Below are positions 62,164-64,000 of a stretch of DNA of 64,000 nt, one piece after another. Numbering within the stretch: position 1 is the stretch's first letter; each line of letters begins with the position of its first letter. The position numbers and the translations under genes are program-made. The stretch is from Chloroflexota bacterium (GTDB taxonomy: Bacteria > Chloroflexota > Anaerolineae > Anaerolineales > UBA4823). The notes below the pieces were generated by a model, which was not told the origin of the DNA, searched no databases, and saw nothing but the letters and a program-made list of their open reading frames with translations. The DNA is taken from assembly GCA_029782365.1 (NCBI GenBank), contig JAKOUW010000234.1:58361-122360 (forward strand), written 5' to 3'.

Positions 62164-63339
62164 TTACTTGTGCAGTGCTGCCCGCATGCGCTCCAGCGCC
62201 TCTTGAAGGGTCGCCCGCGGGCAGCCAAAATTGAGGCGCACAAAGCCCTCCCCCGGCTGGCCGAAGGTCTTGCCGTCGTTCAGGGCCACACGGGCGTTTT
62301 TCAAGAAGAACTCGTAGGGGCCGCCCGGCAGGTCCAGGGCGCGGCAGTCCAGCCAGGCCAGGTAGGTGGCCTCCGGCAGGCCCATGCGCACGCCGGGCAG
62401 GTTGTCCTGCACGTACTTGTAGAGAAAGTCGCGGTTAGCCTGCAGGTAAACCATGAGCTGGTCTAGCCATTCCTGGCCGCCGGCATAGGCGGCTTCGGCC
62501 GCTACCAGGCCCAGCAGGTTGACCCAGCCGCCCATGCCCAGCGTGCCTTTGGCAAACTGCTTGCGCAGGTCTTCGTCGGGAATGACGGCAAAGGAGCACT
62601 GCAGGCCGGCCAGGTTGTAGGTCTTGGAGGGCGCCATCAGAGTGACCGTGCGGTTGGCGACGGCCGGGTCGAGCGAGGCGAGCGGGAGGTGGGCTTGGCC
62701 GCCGAACACCAGGTCGCAGTGGATCTCGTCGGAGACGATCAACAGGCTGTGACGCAGGCAAATCTCGGCCATTTTTTCCAGCTCCGCCCGGGTGAAAACC
62801 CTGCCGACCGGGTTGTGCGGGTTGCACAGCACGAACAAGCGCGTGGCAGGGGTGATGGTCTGCTCTAAGGCGCTGAAATCCACCGTGTAGGCGCCGTCGG
62901 CCTGGCGCACCAGCTCATTATCCTGGCGCACCGCACCGGCGTTCTTTGCCATGCCCAGGAAAGGCGGGTAAACCGGCGTCTGCACCAGGATGCCCTGCTC
63001 TGCCTGGGTGAAAGCGTGCGCCGCCTGGTTGAGGCCGGTGACCACGCCCGGCACCATGACGATCCATTCGGGCTGCACCTGCCAGCCGTACAGGCCGGCC
63101 AGGCGCTGGATGATCGCCTGGCGCAGGCCGTTGAGCTCTTTCTTGGGGTCGCCAAAGCCTTCGGGGTAGCCGAAGACGCCGTGCTCGATGCGGCGCTGCA
63201 GCGCCTGGATGACCGGGGCGGGCGAGGCGAAATCCATGTCGGCCACCCACAGCGGCAGGACATCCGGGTCAAAGGCTCTCCACTTAACGCTCTCGCTGTG
63301 ACGGCGTTCAATTACGGTGTCGAAGTTGTAAACGGTCAT
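62164..63339 (-). CDS. MalY/PatB-type PLP-dependent C-S beta-lyase
   Basis: 391 residues from ATG 63339, with AGGAGC ahead; an open extension to 63447 is not supported. Fold type I PLP enzyme of the MalY/PatB group, which cleaves cystathionine or cysteine conjugates to release thiols, and in some species modulates regulators. The start TVYNFDTVIERRHSESVKW is diagnostic of the group, with VLPLWVADMDFASPAPV. PLP landmarks are CNPHNPVGRVF, VSDEIHCDLVFGG and the lysine in MAPSKTYNLAGLQCS. Aminotransferase activity toward a ketoacid is an alternative. Confidence 0.88.
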   Translation of the reverse strand: MTVYNFDTVIERRHSESVKWRAFDPDVLPLWVADMDFASPAPVIQALQRRIEHGVFGYPEGFGDPKKELNGLRQAIIQRLAGLYGWQVQPEWIVMVPGVVTGLNQAAHAFTQAEQGILVQTPVYPPFLGMAKNAGAVRQDNELVRQADGAYTVDFSALEQTITPATRLFVLCNPHNPVGRVFTRAELEKMAEICLRHSLLIVSDEIHCDLVFGGQAHLPLASLDPAVANRTVTLMAPSKTYNLAGLQCSFAVIPDEDLRKQFAKGTLGMGGWVNLLGLVAAEAAYAGGQEWLDQLMVYLQANRDFLYKYVQDNLPGVRMGLPEATYLAWLDCRALDLPGGPYEFFLKNARVALNDGKTFGQPGEGFVRLNFGCPRATLQEALERMRAALHK

Positions 63340-63441
63340 GCGCGGCTCCTGGGGTGAATTTTCCTGTATTGTAACGTGAATTGAGGCGCGCGGCGAAGGA
63401 TAATTGGGCTGGTGAGCGGGGAGAATGGCGAAGAAAAGACA

Positions 63442-63487
63442 TGACAAATGTCACTTGAAATTGAAAAAAAAAAGAAAAATGTACAAT
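63442..63487 (+). promoter_or_regulatory. Promoter region of the RHS gene with palindrome
   Basis: A perfect TGACA-AA-TGTCA palindrome (63442-63453) is followed by TTGAAA (63455-63460 or 63461-63466), an A-rich tract and TACAAT (63482-63487). Spacing is 21 or 15 bases, neither ideal, but the A-tract could bend the DNA. Confidence 0.4.
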
Positions 63488-63535
63488 AAATACTGAAGAG
63501 TAATCCACGCAGAATACCGAAAAGGGAGGTCATTC

Positions 63536-64000
63536 ATGCAGCGCCCGATTCGTTTCCTCATCTTCATCGCCATTCTTTTGAACAGTCTCAACCTGCCGCC
63601 GTCTTTCCAGCCTGCTGAGGCAGCGGCGGAGCCGACCGCCATCGTCCAACCCAGCGAAACCCCTACCGGCACCCCCTCCGCCACACCGACAGCGACGCCC
63701 ACGGCCAGCAGACGCGCAGCACGCAGGATATCTGGGGGCGGACGAGCGAAGTGCACCCGCCGAGCGGGCCGTGGACGGCGTATGCCTATGACGCCGCCGA
63801 CCGCATGACCGATGTGTACCAGAAAGACGGCGTGAGCGGCAGCCTGCTGGGAACGACCCACCTGGTATATGACCTGGCGGGGCGCAAGCTGAACGTGAAC
63901 GACCCGGATCTGGGCTACTGGCAGTACGGCTACGATGCGCTGGGCAACCTCAAGACGCAGACCGACGCCCGGCTGTGCGTAACCAGCCTGAGCTACGACC
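63536..64000 (+). pseudogene. RHS/YD-repeat protein start, apparently out of frame; runs off the window
   Basis: From ATG 63536 (GGGAGG ahead) the protein begins with a signal peptide (RPIRFLIFIAILLNSLNLPP) and a Thr/Pro-rich linker (ETPTGTPSATPTATPTA, to about residue 58). It then turns into Arg-rich nonsense ending at 63808. A different frame of the same DNA encodes an RHS/YD-repeat region from about 63700 to the edge: GQQTRSTQDIWGRTSEV, WTAYAYDAADRMTDVYQKDG, YDLAGRKLNVNDPDLGYWQY, GYDALGNLKTQTDARL. The frame change is at about 63700-63715. Usually such linkers lead in-frame into a long RHS body, so a deletion, frameshift or assembly collapse is likely. The C-terminus is beyond the window. 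Confidence 0.75.

Overview
The window looks like a chromosome segment of a Gram-positive-like or monoderm bacterium with moderately high GC, most probably a member of the Chloroflexota (Anaerolineae-like). This is an inference from gene content: very large secreted parallel beta-helix proteins with a C-terminal IYLP-type motif, a Thr/Pro-rich linker in front of an RHS/YD-repeat protein, a SARP/BTAD activator with TPR repeats, PPK2, DUF6056- and DUF4013-type membrane proteins, abundant Ser/Thr/Pro-rich lipoproteins, and a split gatCAB. No rRNA, convincing tRNA, CRISPR array, transposase or prophage gene was seen. I assign 53 complete or nearly complete protein genes plus two cut by the window edges, most of them housekeeping or metabolic.

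Layout. 1-4.7 kb: the end of a MerR-type regulator with a textbook 19-bp-spacer promoter, aspartase, a membrane protein, an aldo/keto reductase, a strong bidirectional terminator and a cytochrome c lipoprotein. 4.8-13.7 kb: envelope functions (DUF6056 membrane protein, a 1442-residue modular secreted protein, UppP, a GT4 glycosyltransferase, a DedA protein). 14-19.4 kb: a coiled-coil membrane protein, a ZIP transporter overlapping dCMP deaminase, and a three-gene ABC-2 exporter whose last permease carries a one-base frameshift in an A5 run. 19.5-27.3 kb: PPK2, a 1240-residue secreted beta-helix protein, a 70-residue protein, a SARP regulator and a cyclic-nucleotide-domain protein. 27.5-32.5 kb: YfcC-type carrier, DUF4013 protein, an operon of two cytosolic trypsin-like proteases plus a degenerate response regulator, then a single-domain receiver. 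32.6-39.2 kb: a degenerate GTPase/zinc-ribbon protein, sugar nucleotidyltransferase, aminotransferase, gatB and gdhA, the last with an attenuator-like leader. 39.2-40.8 kb: a more AT-rich patch with a secreted FGE-fold protein. 41-51.6 kb: dnaN, a PEP/pyruvate-binding-domain protein, deoxynucleoside kinase, gatCA, an esterase lipoprotein, a DsbA-cyclophilin fusion lipoprotein, DedA, BirA. 51.7-64 kb: gyrA, DUF6157, a GltD-like oxidoreductase, a secreted hydrolase, a MacAB-like efflux operon, a MalY-type C-S lyase, and the out-of-frame start of an RHS protein.

How the genes fit together. Amino-nitrogen metabolism recurs (aspA, aminotransferase, GatB/GatCA, GdhA, GltD-like, MalY). Envelope biogenesis and export recur too (UppP, GT4, two DedA proteins, ABC-2, MacAB-like, secreted adhesin-like proteins, lipoprotein foldase). 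The most system-like and least explained unit is the protease-protease-degenerate regulator operon at 29.84-32.03 kb. The SARP / small protein / beta-helix cluster at 20.6-26.5 kb comes second. Several genes (SARP, gatC, the zinc-ribbon GTPase) have a TATAAT box 6-8 bases before the start codon, suggesting leaderless mRNAs.
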